Assembly (NCBI RefSeq): GCF_945859705.1 | Contig: NC_079134.1 | Coordinates: 25,515,636 to 25,579,635, forward strand | Source of the DNA: Episyrphus balteatus | Taxonomy: Eukaryota; Arthropoda; Insecta; Diptera; Syrphidae | Direction: 5' to 3' | Length of the DNA stretch: 64,000 nucleotides | Shown here: positions 13,221 through 23,490 of the stretch, piece after piece | Layout of the letters: each line of letters begins with the position of its first letter | How positions within the stretch are numbered: the first letter of the stretch is position 1 | The notes under the pieces: model-generated | Told to the model about the DNA's origin: nothing | The model's input: only the letters and a program-made list of their open reading frames with translations | Databases searched by the model: none | Made by a program: the position numbers and the translations under genes

Positions 13221-13596
13221 TTTGCTAATAGTTCCCTTTATTGGTGAGCAACATTAGCACAATTTTATAGTCTTCTATTAGTCGAGCTAAATATCTGCCT
13301 AATTTAATTTTTTTTTTTTTTTTTTGACAAATTGATATAACTGTTTGCGTCATTACTCAACCCACAAACAAATTACTCATTTATCACCTGAACACACATT
13401 CTATTTATGTATCAATTGACATAGCAATTGAATGCTGAATACGCAGGTACTCGCTACTCTTAATTTTTTTTATTTTCTGAGAAAAAAAATGTGCTGATAT
13501 AGGTAATAGAGTTTACGGAATTTTTTTTTAAATATTTCTCTAATAGACAAATTGTCTAAAAACGAAGTCATAGATAGAACTCACCATAGGCGGCCA

Positions 13597-13990
13597 CATG
13601 ATTTGTTTCAAGGGGGGGGGGGGGGGGGGGGGTAAGCAAAACGAAAATTTTTCTTTTCCCCGAGTGAAAATGGATTTCTACCAAACCGCTACGGCAGCAC
13701 CGCCCACCGCCGCCCCATGTTCAAATATTTCTATTCCTTCGCACCACCGCACCGCCACACCACAGCGGAACAGCAGCACTCCATGGTGCGGTGAAATTTT
13801 GTATCTAAAATGAAAACGTGTGGCGGCTGTGCTTCGGCGGCGTAGGTGCTACTGCGGTGTTGTTGCGAAATTTCCCGCCAAACGGGTGTGGTGCGACTTT
13901 GGTGCGGCGACGAATAAGAAACGTTTTTTTTTTTTTTTTCTTTAAAAATTCAATTTCTATTTTTTTACTCGGCTCTGGTCAGAACCAAGT
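13597..13990. repeat. GC-rich GCACCAC foldback cluster, copy 2, with a 21-G run
   Basis: A run of 21 G lies at 13612-13632. It is followed by GCAGCACCGCCCACCGCC text at about 13695-13790 and the mirror-type GGTGCGGTGAAATTTTG, GTGTGGCGGC and GGTGCGACTTTGGTGCGG text at 13785-13915. AAATTTCCCGCCAAACGG near 13870 resembles AAATTTTTCGCCAAACGG near 12740, linking the cluster to copy 1. Confidence 0.65.
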
Positions 13991-14311
13991 GGTGAATATG
14001 TTAGAATCGAAAGGAAAAATGAGAGGATATCCGTTATATTTGCTCAAAAGTCCGTATAAAAACATTCATAGAATAATCTAGCTTAGATCGATGGCATTCA
14101 CACCTCCTTCCTCCCTCTGACGGGCGCTTTTGAAACACAACAATCTTGCATAGTAGCAGAATGGAAAAACACTTGTACACGCTAGATTGTTTAGTTCTAA
14201 ATTTTTTGATACCAAAAAAATATTTACCATAAAAAAAACCTTATTTGCTTTTGATTTTTTGTTTTGACAGTTGCAAAATAAATGCTAAAATAAATGGGTT
14301 TACCCAAAATT

Positions 14312-14325
14312 AAGATATAAAAGCT
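14312..14325 (+). promoter_or_regulatory. TATA-box core promoter of the nested repeat-protein gene
   Basis: AAGATATAAAAGCT contains TATAAAAG at 14316, 76 bp before the ATG. A weak initiator-like TTAGTA lies about 31-33 bp downstream of the TATA box. The same 14 bases occur at 30621-30634 before the other secreted-protein gene. Confidence 0.75.
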
Positions 14326-14391
14326 AAATTTTTATTCAAAACCAAATTAGTAATTATTATTTTCTTGTGTGGATGATTTAACTTAATAAAA

Positions 14392-16060
14392 ATGTACCAG
14401 TTCAATTTTTTCGTGTTTACGATTATCTTGGCTGTAATTTCGTTCACAACAGCCGTCAGCCAACCATTTTGGAATAACAACGGAGGTAGTTCTTTCGACG
14501 GTGCTATACAAAGAGGAGGCCCTTTCGGTGGCGTTTTACCCAACAATCAAAGAAGTGATTATAACGATTTTGGAGGCATACAAAATGGAGGCATTCAAAA
14601 TAGCATTCCAGATGTTAATGGTTTAAGTGGTGACCGTTTCAGTGAAGTAAGCACTGATCAATTAAATGGCGCTGCAAACGGTAACCTTTTTGGTGGATTT
14701 AAAAGTGGTGACATTTTTAATAGTGCTCCAAGTGGTGATTTTTCGTCTGGAATTTCAAATGGAGCTGATTTCGTAAGCAGTGGCCTTTCACCCAATGACT
14801 ATTTTGGTGGTATTCCAAACGGTAACACATTAAGTGGCCCTCTAGATGTTGAAACTCCAGCTAGTAACTTTTTAGCTGAAATTCCAAACGGGATTCCAAG
14901 AAATGACGCTATACTAGGCGGCAATCCATTGAGTGGCACTCCAAGCGGAGGCATTCCAAACGGTAATCATGCAGTTGGTATTCCAAACACTAACTTTTTG
15001 CGTCCAAGAATTGGCATTCCAGTTGGTCCTCTTCCAAACAGAAACCCATTAAGTAGCATTCTAGCCAATAACTATTTAGATGATATTCCAACCGGTATTC
15101 CAGAAGGTGGCAACCAATTTGGTGGCCCCCAGAATGGTGGTTTTCCAGGCGGTGATCAATTAGCTCGTATCCCAGCCACAGACTTTTTGCGCGGAGATCC
15201 AAGAGTAGGCATTCCAGCTGCTCAATATTTAGATGATATTCCAACCGGAGCTAATCCAAGTCGTAACCCATTCGGAGGCCCTCAAAACGGTGGCTTTCCA
15301 GGCGGTGATCAATTAGCCCGTATTCCACCCACAGACTTTTTGCGTGGAATCCCAAGTCGTGGCATTCCAAGCCGTGGAATTCCAAGCCGCGGTATTCAAG
15401 ACCGTGGAATTCCAGGTATTTACTATTTGGATGACATTCCAAGCAGAGATTTTTCGGAGCCTTTAAGAGAGATTCCAAGAAGTGACCTACGTGCTGGCCC
15501 AAGTGGCAACCCATTACGTAGCCTTTTAAATCGTGGCATTCCAAACCGTGGCATTCAAAACCGTCGTATTCCAGGTATTTACTATTTAGATGATATTCCT
15601 AGCAGAGATTTTTCGGCTGTCGTTGATCCTTTAAGAGGAATTCCAAGAAGTAGTCTTTTACGTGCTAGTCCAAGTGGCAACCCATTTGGTGGTGCTCCAA
15701 GCGGTAGCATTCCAAGTCGTGGCATTCCAGATGGTAACCCATTAAGAGATGGTAACATCGGTGGAGACCGTTTTGGAGGAGGTATAATTATTATAGCGTA
15801 AATTTTTTCTTAATCATAACATTTCAAGCTTCTGTATATGACGTTTAGGTGGAATTCCAGCCCGTGACGACCTTTTGGATAATATTTCAAGAGATGAACT
15901 TTTGGCTAGCATTTTTGCAGATGATATTTTGGAAAACATTCTAGACTCGGACATTATGAGTGGCATCGAAAATTCTAACCAATTTAGCGGCGGCATTAGA
16001 AACAATAACCTTGGTAGAATTGCACCAAGTGGTTTCTTTGGTGGCGCAAGGAGGCGTTAA
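14392..16060 (+). CDS. Secreted Gly/Pro/Asn/Ile-rich repeat protein, nested in beat intron (two exons)
   Basis: The coding parts are 14392-15781 and 15849-16060, giving 533 residues. The 67-bp intron (G|GTATAATT donor, GACGTTTAG acceptor, phase 1) is inferred: without it the frame stops after RFGGGIIIIA, whereas splicing continues in frame into IPARDD and the same composition to a TAA at 16058. Residues 1-22 form a signal peptide (MYQFNFFVFTIILAVISF, then TTAV). The mature protein has no cysteine and almost no lysine. It is built from IPNG, GIPSRG, GNPL and DFLRG motifs. A higher-order block begins YLDDIP at residues 228, 279, 345 and 398, and exon 2 ends with an acidic DDILENILDSD stretch and RRR. 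This composition suits an extracellular structural, adhesive or silk/chorion-like protein; that role is inference. I recognise no named family. ATTAAA at 16131 is a plausible poly(A) signal. Confidence 0.87.
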
Positions 16061-16130
16061 AGTTTTATGCTTGTTTATTTTTGTTTTTTTTTTATTGATT
16101 TAGTGTGATACTAAGAATCTCATTTTTTGT

Positions 16131-16136
16131 ATTAAA
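16131..16136 (+). terminator. Candidate poly(A) signal ATTAAA
   Basis: An ATTAAA variant hexamer lies 71 bp after the stop codon of the nested gene. No canonical AATAAA occurs closer. Confidence 0.4.
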
Positions 16137-16729
16137 AATTAAAGTCTTGAAAATTAAAATTACGTATTATAAATCAAAGAACTTCGGCTAACTTACTTGA
16201 AAGGTTATATCTTGGAAGTGAACATAAAGAAAGGTTTTTCTAAACATTCTTTTTTTCCAATAGGGTGAAAAGGGGTAAAGTAACATGATAAAAAATAAAT
16301 ATTTTCTAAATGGTAAGCCGTAGAAGGTTATTTTTTTTAATCCGTTGGATATAAAAGAATCACATAAATGTTGAAATTTTTTTTAAAAAAATTAAAATTA
16401 TAAAATGTTTTTTTAGAAACTATAAAATAAAATTTTTTGTAAGGCCCAATAATTCAAAATATGAGTTTTTGAAAAACAATTAATTTTAAGATGTATATTT
16501 CAGTTTTTTTTTTTAAGTTTTAGGAATTTTTGAATGCTTGCAAAAAAAACTGATAATAATAGGGCTTGTAGGAGACTATAATTAAAGTGCGTGTACAATA
16601 AATTCAGCTTCTAAAATGATATTTCATCAAATATTGGAAAAATTATTTGTTTTGTCCCAAATTCGTTGACCGGTTTTACCGGCTTTTCTTTATTTTTTTT
16701 TTATTTTGGTAGATTTTTTTTTGCTACGT

Positions 16730-17110
16730 TAGTTTTGGTTTTTCACTCAGTTCGTATGAACTTAGTGTAACACCTCCCTGAATCAAATCCAAATTAAGTA
16801 CCATATTTTTTTTTTGCTAAAAATTACGGCAATTTTTATTTTGTTGCTACGTTAGTTTCGGTTTATTGACATTTTTCGCTCAGTTCGTATGAACTTAGCG
16901 AATCAATAATAAGTTTATATTTTGTTGCTGGATAGTTACGTAAATAGTTTTTGTTCTTTTAAATATTTCGCTGAGTTCATATCAACTTAGCGCATTCTTC
17001 TATTATTTTTGAAATTTGGTTCGCAAAGTTCATATTAACTTAGCGAAGCAGCCTGAAAAACAAAAACTACCGGAGCAACAACATTAAAATTGCCGAAACG
17101 AATTAGCAAC
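16730..17110. repeat. Cluster of four dyad motifs around AGTTCnTATnAACT
   Basis: Dyad-symmetric motifs lie at 16744-16767, 16875-16902, 16967-16993 and 17020-17047. All share the core AGTTC(G/A)TAT(G/C/T)AACTTAG. The flanking stem pairs as CACT/AGTG in the first and TTCGC/GCGAA in the second and fourth. The first two follow a GCTACGTTAGTTTYGGTTT phrase, and a mirror phrase with CCGGAGCAACAACATTAAAA occurs near 17071. Probably the internal structure of a foldback repeat. Confidence 0.6.
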
Positions 17111-17297
17111 AAAATAATAAACTACTCCTAATTTGATTCCTAAAACTGCTTCTCTAAGTTAAAACTTGAACGATTTGTCTTATGCACCAGAGGTTTGGGG
17201 TTCAAATTCCAAGACAGCCCAATACTTTGTTTTTGCTTAAATTTTTGTTTTACTTTAAATATTTACAGACTTTACAGACAACCAAATTGTAATTATA

Positions 17298-17428
17298 CAC
17301 AGAGAAAAAGTAAACGCAGGGATAACTTTTTTTTCTGGTATATTTAATCATAATATAGTTAAATTTACCAGAAATAAAGTTAATTATACCAGAAATAAAG
17401 TTATCCCTGCATTATTTTTTCTTTGTGC
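17298..17428. repeat. Short palindromic (MITE-like) hairpin
   Basis: ACGCAGGGATAACTTTTTTT then CTGGTATA on the left is mirrored by TATACCAGAAATAAAGTTAT and CCCTGCATTATTTTTTCTTT on the right. The ~130-bp stretch would fold into one hairpin. The ends (CACAGAGAAAAA / TTTCTTTGTG) also pair. Confidence 0.65.
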
Positions 17429-17668
17429 ATTTTAGTATAGGATCCGTATTGGTCAGTCGTAGAATCGGTAAGGTAGTGTACATTTCAACAACTACTGAAA
17501 TGTGTCACTCAAATTTGAATACTTAGATAAATTGTCGCAATGAGTCGATTGAAAAGTTATTGATATGCAATTGTCGATAATGTAGAGCTCAAGGTAGTTT
17601 AATTTTTGTCTCAATTTTTTTAACATAGTTTTTTTTTTAACAATCATTATTTTAATTTATCTTTACAG

Positions 17669-17804
17669 CTCCGCAATTCTTCCGATACAATTGTGACACT
17701 TCGACGAGTAACACTTTCATCAACTGGCCTTTACAGATGTGAAGTTTCAGGAGAAGCGCCGGCATTCAATACAGTTTCTGAATCAGAAAAGATGACTGTT
17801 GTCA
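17669..17804 (+). CDS. beat: beat-family Ig protein, exon for second half of Ig domain 1
   Basis: This exon gives residues 70-114. It carries the N-glycosylation site N72-S-S and the Ig motif TLRRVTLSSTGLYRCEVS with the second Ig cysteine C93. The Beat-typical EAPAFNTVSE segment follows. The acceptor is TTTACAG and the donor GTAAGT at 17805. The intron after it is phase 1, so residue 115 (Met) is split with the next exon. Disulphide pairing of C26 with C93 is expected from the fold. Confidence 0.93.
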
Positions 17805-18943
17805 GTAAGTCAAATTAAATCATAGATACAAAAAAAACAAAGAAAATACTTTCTTCCTTGTGCTCATTTCCAGGAGTCTATTCTTTTTTTTTTTTTTTTT
17901 TTTAAGTTGTTGTCCTATATAAGTTACCCTAAACCCCAAGGTATGTTTTATTGTTAAGAGTATACTCCTTGTTGTATATCTTCTAAGTCTTCTTTGTCCA
18001 TTGGCATTAATTCCTAAATAGGTTCTTCTCTTGTATTCATTTACGAAATAATGCCAACTTGGCCTGTTGTGTTGTTTTATTTTCACCTGGACCATTATCT
18101 ATTGTTTTCGTCATGTGCGTCCTCAAAAATCTGAACTTTGTATTCAAAAGATTTGGCACGATTTCTCTTTTTCTCTGTCTATGTATGGAATATGACAAAT
18201 AAAGCACAAGATACTTTTTAAGGATATAGGATAGAGAGGTGGTGTCTATAAAAGCTTATGTACAGAAAGAGAGATGAAACGTGCAATGACATTTGGAGCA
18301 GGATAATTACCCCCAGCCTCGAAGCTAAAAGAAACACTAATTCTTACCTATATGCAAACAACATACCTTACCTTTCTTACCTATACCTACATAATAGATA
18401 TAAGTGAAAAACTTGATTTAGGCCAAAACTATGGAAGACTCTCTCTCTTGTCGTTCTTAATCATGTTTCTCTTTATCTTTTGGGAAAAGAAAAAGGTTTG
18501 TCTGGAGAAGTTTGGTTTTGTTTTTGATTTGTTTTGCTTTTAGTTTTTTTTTTTTTTTTTGATGAGAATTATTGCGGTTTTAGTTAATCAGAAATTGTGT
18601 GGAAGGATTATTGGTTTTTAGGATTCCATCACGTCTGCTTTTTGTCATTGTTGGTAGTGTTGGTGAAAACAAGGCTTAACGACTCATACTTTTTTTTTTG
18701 GGAGTTTCATTATTGAATTTAAGTCATGAAGGACGCGATGGTTTAGTAAATTGGTCTTCGTTTTCTTAATTACAGACCTGTTTTTTTCGGAAAAATAACG
18801 AACTCGAGATAACCTGCACACATGACATTACGATGATAAAAAATGCCTAAAAAACAGTAGGACCCGCAACTCTGTATGTCTATCAGTCTGTATGTACTAT
18901 AGTGATGTGAACTATCGAAGAAAAAATATTAAACTTTCGATAA

Positions 18944-20889
18944 CACTAGTTTACAAAAAAATAAAAAATTTTTGGACACCAAGTGCCGTTATACTTTTCT
19001 TATAGATTTCAGCCCAGAAAACTCGAAAATCTTATCTAAACAAATATTTATGGGTAGGTTTTTGAGATATGATTTTTCAAAGTTTTTTGTCGTTGTTTTT
19101 TCCAGGCTACTTAGGGCGATTTTGTTCACTATTGCTCAATTTGAAGCAAACTCTCAAGTTAACAAACTTGAGAGTTGACTCAAACTCGAGAGTTAAAACA
19201 AAAGTTGAGAATCTATTTTGTTCACTATTTTTTTCTTAACTCTCGAGTTTAAAAAACAAAAGTTGGCTAACTTTTAGTTTTTAAAATATCCCTGGGATAT
19301 TTGTGACAACAAACAAAAATATTGACAGTTTATAATCATATTTTGAATGTTTTACGTCATCGGTTAGAATTTTATTAAAGTTTGTGTATTATTTTGCATT
19401 GCTAGTGTTCAAAATGACGAATTTTTCAAAAGTCTACATAAAATCCAAATCAAATTAATTTCAGCATTCGAATTCATGGTTAATTTAAAAAAAAATATAA
19501 AGTGCGTAATAACTGAACTGAAGTAAATGTAATTGGATGGAAGTGAAAACATTTTAGCGTCCGCCTCGTCGACAGTAATCTTAAACAGAAATTTTTATCA
19601 AAAAATCATTAAAGAAAACCTGAAAAATTCCTTATTGCAAGATCGATACCACCAGAAAATATTGTATATTTGTATATTTTCGTGAATAGAATGTTTTTAT
19701 TTAAAGTTTTTTTTATTGAAATACATAGAAAATATATAATGCAATTCTCTCAATTTTTTAAAAATTGTTTTGGTTTTTGTTTTGTTTAAAAAAGAATGTT
19801 TATGAATTTGCTCTTAAAATTAGCGGCGCAACATTTTGTATCGATTTATCTTAAAAGAATAGGCCTATTTTTCGAAACTTCGTTACTTTGGAACATTAAT
19901 TTTGCTTTGACAATAACAGCAAAATTAAATTTTGACAGGAAAATTAAAAAAAAAAAAATAATTTTGAAGCAAAATCTCAAGTTTGGTTGGCAAACTTCTA
20001 CTTTTTCCGGAAGTTGAGAAAACCGAAAGTTTATCAACTCTCGAGTTTGAAATCGAAAGTTAAAAACGTCAACTTTGCGTGAACAAAACAAAATTCAGAA
20101 GTTGAAGGTAAAAATCCCCAAGTTATGTTCAACTTCTAGTGAACAAAATCACCCTTAGTATTCTAGCTATATCTTGAGTAATAAACGACTAATCTAAACA
20201 GAAAAGCCGACGCCTGAAAGCTGTGTAAATAAGCAAAAACACTAGAACAACTTTTCTGTGTCACTCCGGATGTTTAAGTACAATGCAATGTATTAAAACA
20301 TTTAAAAAAAAATCGAGTTTTTAAAAGAAATTTCTGCAAAAAAAAACTTTATTACTGAAAGAAAAAAATCAAAATCTTTCGAATCCTCATTGATTTAAAT
20401 TTTTTGTGTGTAGATAAAAAGATAATTTTATTCAAAATCTATGGATAAATTATAAAGATATGACCATTTTTGTAACGATCAATATTTTCGGATTTTCTGT
20501 TACTTTTTGAGTTTTTCTATTGAGTAATTTTTTGTAGATAATTAAATTTCCTATCGATATGTATCCTTAAAAAAAAAATTGTTTTGTATTTTTTTATTTT
20601 TATCCATTTATAACTTTGTTTTCTAAAAAATAATCTCATATGATATCGTTTATTCTAAATCCCAAAACTATTTTTTTTTATTTTATAAAATATTTCAAAT
20701 GATAAAAATAGATTTAGTATTTGTTTTGCATTAAGTCGTTTCATGGTTTAAATTAACTATAAAAAGTAATTTTAAATTAAAAATGCATACAATAAAACCA
20801 TTGCTAAACATAAGGTCAAAGTACGTTAGAAAAAAAATAGTTGAATTGAGTATCCAATGGACACTGTCCATTTTGGCTGTAAACCAGTG
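18944..20889. mobile_element. CACTRGT-family inverted-repeat element, intronic copy
   Basis: The left end CACTAGTTTACA and the right end TGTAAACCAGTG are inverted matches (one mismatch) and are flanked by TAA on both sides (18941-18943 and 20890-20892). The ends match those of the elements at 36180-37378 and 39325-39975. It carries a nested 1.04-kb element at 19114-20154. No transposase is seen. Confidence 0.6.
19114..20154. mobile_element. 1.04-kb Harbinger-like MITE (GGGYGATTTTGTTCACTA ends)
   Basis: The ends GGGCGATTTTGTTCACTA and TAGTGAACAAAATCACCC are inverted, and TTA flanks both sides (19111-19113 and 20155-20157). A three-base TTA target duplication with GGG-starting ends is the habit of PIF/Harbinger elements. 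Internal hairpins include CTCAAGTTAACAAACTTGAG. The superfamily assignment is inference. Confidence 0.65.
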
Positions 20890-20904
20890 TAATTGTAGAA
20901 TATT

Positions 20905-21140
20905 CATTCATTCGCTAGTCTTAAATAATTTATTCATTTAGTAATTATTTTCATTCAAAAAGTTTTTTCATTCGATAGTTTCTTATTCGATAGTTTTTTC
21001 ATTCAAATAGTTTTTGTATCCGATAGTTTATTCGATAGTTTTATTCGATAGTTTTATTCGATAGTTTTTATTCGAATGAATGAATAAACTATTCGATAGT
21101 TCAAATCATTCAGTTACTAATTATCATTAGTTCAAATCAT
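20905..21140. repeat. Minisatellite of TTATTCGATAGTT units
   Basis: About eight variants of ATTCGATAGTTT occur in this stretch, some in opposite orientation (AAACTATTCGATAGTTC near 21086). Related text (GAACTATCGAAG) lies just left of the element at 18944, suggesting that element landed within the same repeat. Confidence 0.7.
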
Positions 21141-21920
21141 TCGATAGTAGCGATTTTCTTCAAACTTGGTAGTAATAAACAGTTTTAGGTGATTGCCTGG
21201 GAAGTTGAATTTTTTTTTTGGGACCAAAACTAACGGTAGGTACCTGCCATATAACGAAAATAGAAAAGTAAATTTTTTTGAAAAGTGGCTCTAACGATTT
21301 TGTTAAAAAATGTTTGTGGGTAATTTTACACATAAGAGCCAACTTTTGAAATACGAAAAATAACTGCCATAGAACCGTTTTTATTTTATTTTTGAATATC
21401 TCTTACAGGACTGACTCGATATTAACGACAAATTTTATACACAAGCGATTAAGTAAAAGTAATATTAAAAGTTTAGAAAATTTAAAAAAAAACTTATTTT
21501 TGGATTTTTAAAAAAATTTTCCAATTTTTTTTTTTTTTTTATCTATTTTAGTGAAATATTTTGAAGTTTCTATTTTAATTGTTAATTAATTAACTCTTCA
21601 AAATGACATACAAACTTTTTTTTTTGTTTGAAAAATGTTAGAACATTTTAATATATAAAAAATTATTATTATTTTTTTTTTAACGGCTCTAACGTTTTTC
21701 ATTTTTTTGTTTTTACTAAAAATTCTTTTTTACACAAGAAATCAGATGGCATATTTCGTTTTGTGATCAAAACCATTAAAAACCGTATTTTATTAATTAT
21801 AAAAATAGATTTTATATGTATGTATTTTTTTAAGATTATCAGAAATATGCTTTACCTAATTAAATCAAATAATAATTTTCATAAAAACGTAAGACCCCGT
21901 CTTGCATTTTATATCATTAA
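21130..21920 (+). repeat. Dispersed repeat family R1, copy 3
   Basis: It has TTCTTCAAACTTGGTAGTAA, GTGGCTCTAACGATTTTG, and the terminal GACCCCGTCTTGCATTTTAT near 21893, as in the copies at 829 and 7000. The middle is longer and more diverged. Confidence 0.5.
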
Positions 21921-22784
21921 TTTAACATCCTTAATGACACTCTTATACCGTTAATTTATTTTCCATTCACATAATATTTTTGACGATCTCTATCATCTTT
22001 AAGTTATATGTCTAATTTTTATACATTTTTGTATTTTAATTTTTATAAGTTAATCATAAAACTAATGTAAAACTATACGAACCCGAAGACTTGTGGGTCT
22101 CTATGGCGTATGAGTAATAAAAATGCAACAAAAGGTTAGAATTTGTAGTTTATATTGAGGCACTAGAAAAATTAAAAAAGATGTGCATGAGCATGGTGGT
22201 CTATTTACTTTAAACGTAATTTTCTAAAAAATAATTAAAAAAAAAAAACTAATAAAAATTACCTGAAAAACTTACAATGCCGTTCTATAAATGTCAACGG
22301 TCCAATAATTTGATGTCATAGTTTGTTAAACTTTTATGTTTTCCTTCGGTCTTTATTAGTTCTGAGTTAAATTGTATCAACTAAACAAAACAACTAAAAA
22401 AATGTATTCTCTCCATGACTTCTTCTCCAACCTTTAAAGTTCTTAGAAACTGATGATAGTTAAAACAATTATACTGTCACCACTTGAATCAAAAGCCACT
22501 GAAACAATGATTTATTTTTGTTAATGATTCCAAGTCTAGACAGTTCAATAATAATGTAGCTGCAAATGAAGGTTATTTCAGGTTAATTTTTCGATTTATA
22601 TCAACATTCTGACTTCAGTGATACATACTTATGAGTTTTTTGTGTAAAATTTCAGACATGCATAGAAAGGTAAGTAAGTATAGATTACATGCTAGGTGGT
22701 GAATGTACCTCTATAAATAAAAAAAATATTTTTCCTTAATGAATCAATAAATAAATAACATTAACTGTTAATTAACTTAAAATT

Positions 22785-22870
22785 TTTTAGTTCACTGAGA
22801 ATTTATTATTCTCGAATTAGCAGGATGTATTCTTAGGGACTCAAACGTTCTACAAAAAAGGTTCTGGTAA
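22785..22870 (+). repeat. Diverged fragment of the AGGGTGGGTC foldback family
   Basis: The text TTCACTGAGAATTTATTATT, TAGCAGGATGTATTCTTAGG and ACTCAAACGTTCTACAAAAA parallels 44218-44290 inside the foldback element (CACTGAAACTTCATTATTTT, AGATATATTCTTGTAGGGGC, TTAAACGTTCTACAAAAAAT). Confidence 0.45.
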
Positions 22871-23490
22871 AAATTGTATATGACAGGAACCGTTATTTAT
22901 GGTCCTACGAAAAATAACTACAAAAACCTCTTTGGAAAATATTCAAAACCACTACATAAAAAGTTCAAAATGAATTGTTTTATACGTTTAGACTCAGTGT
23001 ACCTCCTTATATAAACAGAAAAACTGACTCAATAGACACTAGACAGACGGGCAGAGAGAAATAGGGATTTGTTTTTTTCGCATTCTCTATCATCGCAATG
23101 TCATGTTCGGTTGTAATCTTAATTATTGATTTTTTTAATGTCTCCAAAAATGTTTAAAAAAATCCAAAAGTTCCTAGCTACAAACAATCTAACGGCATTA
23201 TTTCGTTTGTAGCTTGAAACCATTAAAAAAAATGTTTACATAAGTCTAAAAACCAACTTAATACTCTTATTTTTAATTTCTTTAAAGTAAAATGACTAAG
23301 TTGTAGGTAATTAAAGTTTTGGTTTTGTTTTTTTTTTTTTTTAATGGTTAGCTAATAGAAAAGTGTTTTAAAGTAACCAGAGCAAATACATGCAATTTGT
23401 TTTAAATTGGAAATTCAATTAGTTTTTACTTTTCACACCAGTGACAGGATAAACCATATGTCTGTTTTCAAAACAAATTTAGTTTACAAA

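Larger units (their letters stand above)
4680..17668 (+). other. 13.0-kb beat intron carrying a nested gene and many repeats
   Basis: The intron has a GTAAGT donor and a TTTACAG acceptor, and joins GVNID to LRNSSDT in phase 0. It contains the complete gene at 14392-16060 plus the repeat features listed separately. Stretches 4830-5640, 7850-8600, 9650-10430 and 11870-12090 are plain AT-rich sequence in which I see nothing specific. A short GAT-rich microsatellite lies at 4778-4822. Confidence 0.9.

Noticed and set aside
14990..15544. Antisense frames rich in LECH/LEYH motifs
   Set aside because: Shadows of the repeat protein on the plus strand; the motifs are complements of the IP repeats.
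17160..17225. tRNA-like B box (GGGTTCAAATTCC near 17198)
   Set aside because: No matching A box, cloverleaf or anticodon arm upstream; at best a decayed SINE fragment.
18352..18543. 63-residue plus-strand frame in the beat intron
   Set aside because: Hydrophobic low-complexity text, no conserved motif, no promoter or splice context.
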